From positions 13,709 through 77,708 of the forward strand of contig NW_004440193.1 in NCBI RefSeq assembly GCF_000330505.1: DNA of 64,000 nucleotides. The letters run 5' to 3'. Below are positions 63,356 to 64,000 of this stretch, in pieces. The translations under genes were made by a program, and so were the position numbers. The notes below the pieces were generated by a model. It made no database searches, was not told the origin of the DNA, and saw only the letters and a program-made list of their open reading frames with translations. Within the stretch, counting starts at the first letter, position 1, and each line of letters begins with the position of its first letter. Source of the DNA: Entamoeba invadens IP1. Lineage: Eukaryota > Evosea > Mastigamoebida > Endamoebidae.

Positions 63356-64000
63356 TCACTTACTTCGAGACAGATGTGATGGAGAGTCTTTAAATTGAGA
63401 AAACAGGACAAAGGCTTCTGAGAGTGTCGAGTTCATATCGTCATCAGTCCATTCATTGGTTGGGAGGTTTTGTAAAAATTGAACAAGGTCTGCAAACTCA
63501 AGGGTGACGAGTTTCGCGGAGTACTTTTTGAGGATTGCAACGCAGACGTAAAGGTGGAACACCTTAAATCCGTTACCATCTTCATCTGAAAGGTATGTAT
63601 CCCACAACCTCAACCCTTGTTTGAATGAAAACTCTCGAAGCAAAAAGCAGTTAAACCATCGGAATGCAAATTGAATGATTTGGATATTCTCTTCATTTAA
63701 TTTGTCTGCCAACTTAGCGTCGACTCTTTCAAGCACAACATTCATTTCGTCAAGTTGTTTGTAAATTGCGCTTTGCTCAGAAGTGTAGTGATCTTGGATG
63801 TTCTCAAGGAGAGCAGAAAACATCCAGTAGGTGTCTGCTTCGATCCATTGAAGCTGAGACTCATTAAGGTCGTTCATCACATCTTCGCCAATTTTCATTG
63901 AAAACTCCTCAACGTTGACCACCAAAAGAGGGACAACCAAATCGTTTAAACCCTGCACATATCCACATGCTGGGTGTCTAAGTGCGTATAAGAATAATAT
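63356..64000 (-). CDS. TBC-domain Rab GTPase-activating protein (C-terminal part, runs off the window)
   Basis: At least 214 codons; the frame is open to the right edge, so the N terminus is missing. The visible part starts within the TBC domain: LRHPACGYVQGLNDL contains the YxQ glutamine finger. Later come ADTYWMFSALLENIQDHY, QFAFRWFNCFLLREF, LWDTYLS and a C-terminal helix. The arginine finger (IxxDxxR) would lie outside the window. TBC proteins speed GTP hydrolysis by Rabs; the layout is closest to TBC1D22/Gyp1-type members. No ATG call is made because the start is not included. Confidence 0.88.
   Translation of the reverse strand: MLFLYALRHPACGYVQGLNDLVVPLLVVNVEEFSMKIGEDVMNDLNESQLQWIEADTYWMFSALLENIQDHYTSEQSAIYKQLDEMNVVLERVDAKLADKLNEENIQIIQFAFRWFNCFLLREFSFKQGLRLWDTYLSDEDGNGFKVFHLYVCVAILKKYSAKLVTLEFADLVQFLQNLPTNEWTDDDMNSTLSEAFVLFSQFKDSPSHLSRSK

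Overview
The window is AT-rich eukaryotic DNA from an Entamoeba-type amoeba. Introns are short and mostly open with GTTTGT or a close variant and close with TAG, CAG or AAG. The gene content is amoebic: a pyrophosphate-dependent phosphofructokinase, BspA-type leucine-rich repeats, a transmembrane kinase with a Cys-rich ectodomain, Rab and RhoGAP families and a bacterial-type MTA/SAH nucleosidase. The coding DNA is fairly GC-rich for the genus, intergenic stretches reach several kilobases, and small DNA-transposon relics of Mutator, TTAA-inserting and TA-inserting type are present. This suggests E. invadens or a close relative rather than E. histolytica, but the species call is inference. Three runs of exactly 100 N are scaffold gaps of unknown true size. 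I saw no rRNA, tRNA or CRISPR.

Region 1 to 16 kb: a Rab GTPase with a 10-nt microexon, then two copies of an eIF5A gene in a perfect 1,034-bp inverted repeat whose arms are 10.4 kb apart. Between the arms lie a RhoGAP with a possible myristoylated N terminus, a phospholipid N-methyltransferase, a Rab7-like GTPase, a sphingomyelinase-like phosphodiesterase, a small hypothetical gene, a Trm9-like tRNA methyltransferase, a coiled-coil protein and an SH3BGR-like thioredoxin-fold protein.

Region 16 to 35 kb: a Cys-rich membrane protein, a probable GPI-anchored protein, a forkhead-like winged-helix protein, a 3-kb gene-poor stretch with a gap and a Mutator-like miniature element (9-bp target duplication), an SPF30/SMNDC1-like Tudor protein, a fidgetin-like AAA ATPase, two hypothetical proteins, a tandem pair of tiny BRCT proteins with gene-conversion tracts, an ElaA-type acetyltransferase and a second Rab with the same microexon, broken by a gap.

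Region 35 to 64 kb: a 1,067-residue receptor-like kinase, a polytopic membrane protein, a DENN protein, a TLDc protein, a CLEC16A-like protein, a WWE protein, MTA/SAH nucleosidase, a possible micro-ORF, PPi-PFK, a BspA-like LRR protein, a divergent PCNA-type clamp, a CHD-type chromatin remodeller, two small or Pro-rich proteins, a Wntless/TMEM181-like membrane protein and the C-terminal part of a TBC Rab-GAP that runs off the right edge.

The genes do not form operons. A trafficking theme recurs (three Rabs, DENN, TBC, CLEC16A, TLDc), as is common in this phagocytic genus. The most unusual signals are the exact eIF5A inverted duplication, the shared 10-nt Rab microexon, the transposon relics and the patchwork BRCT pair.
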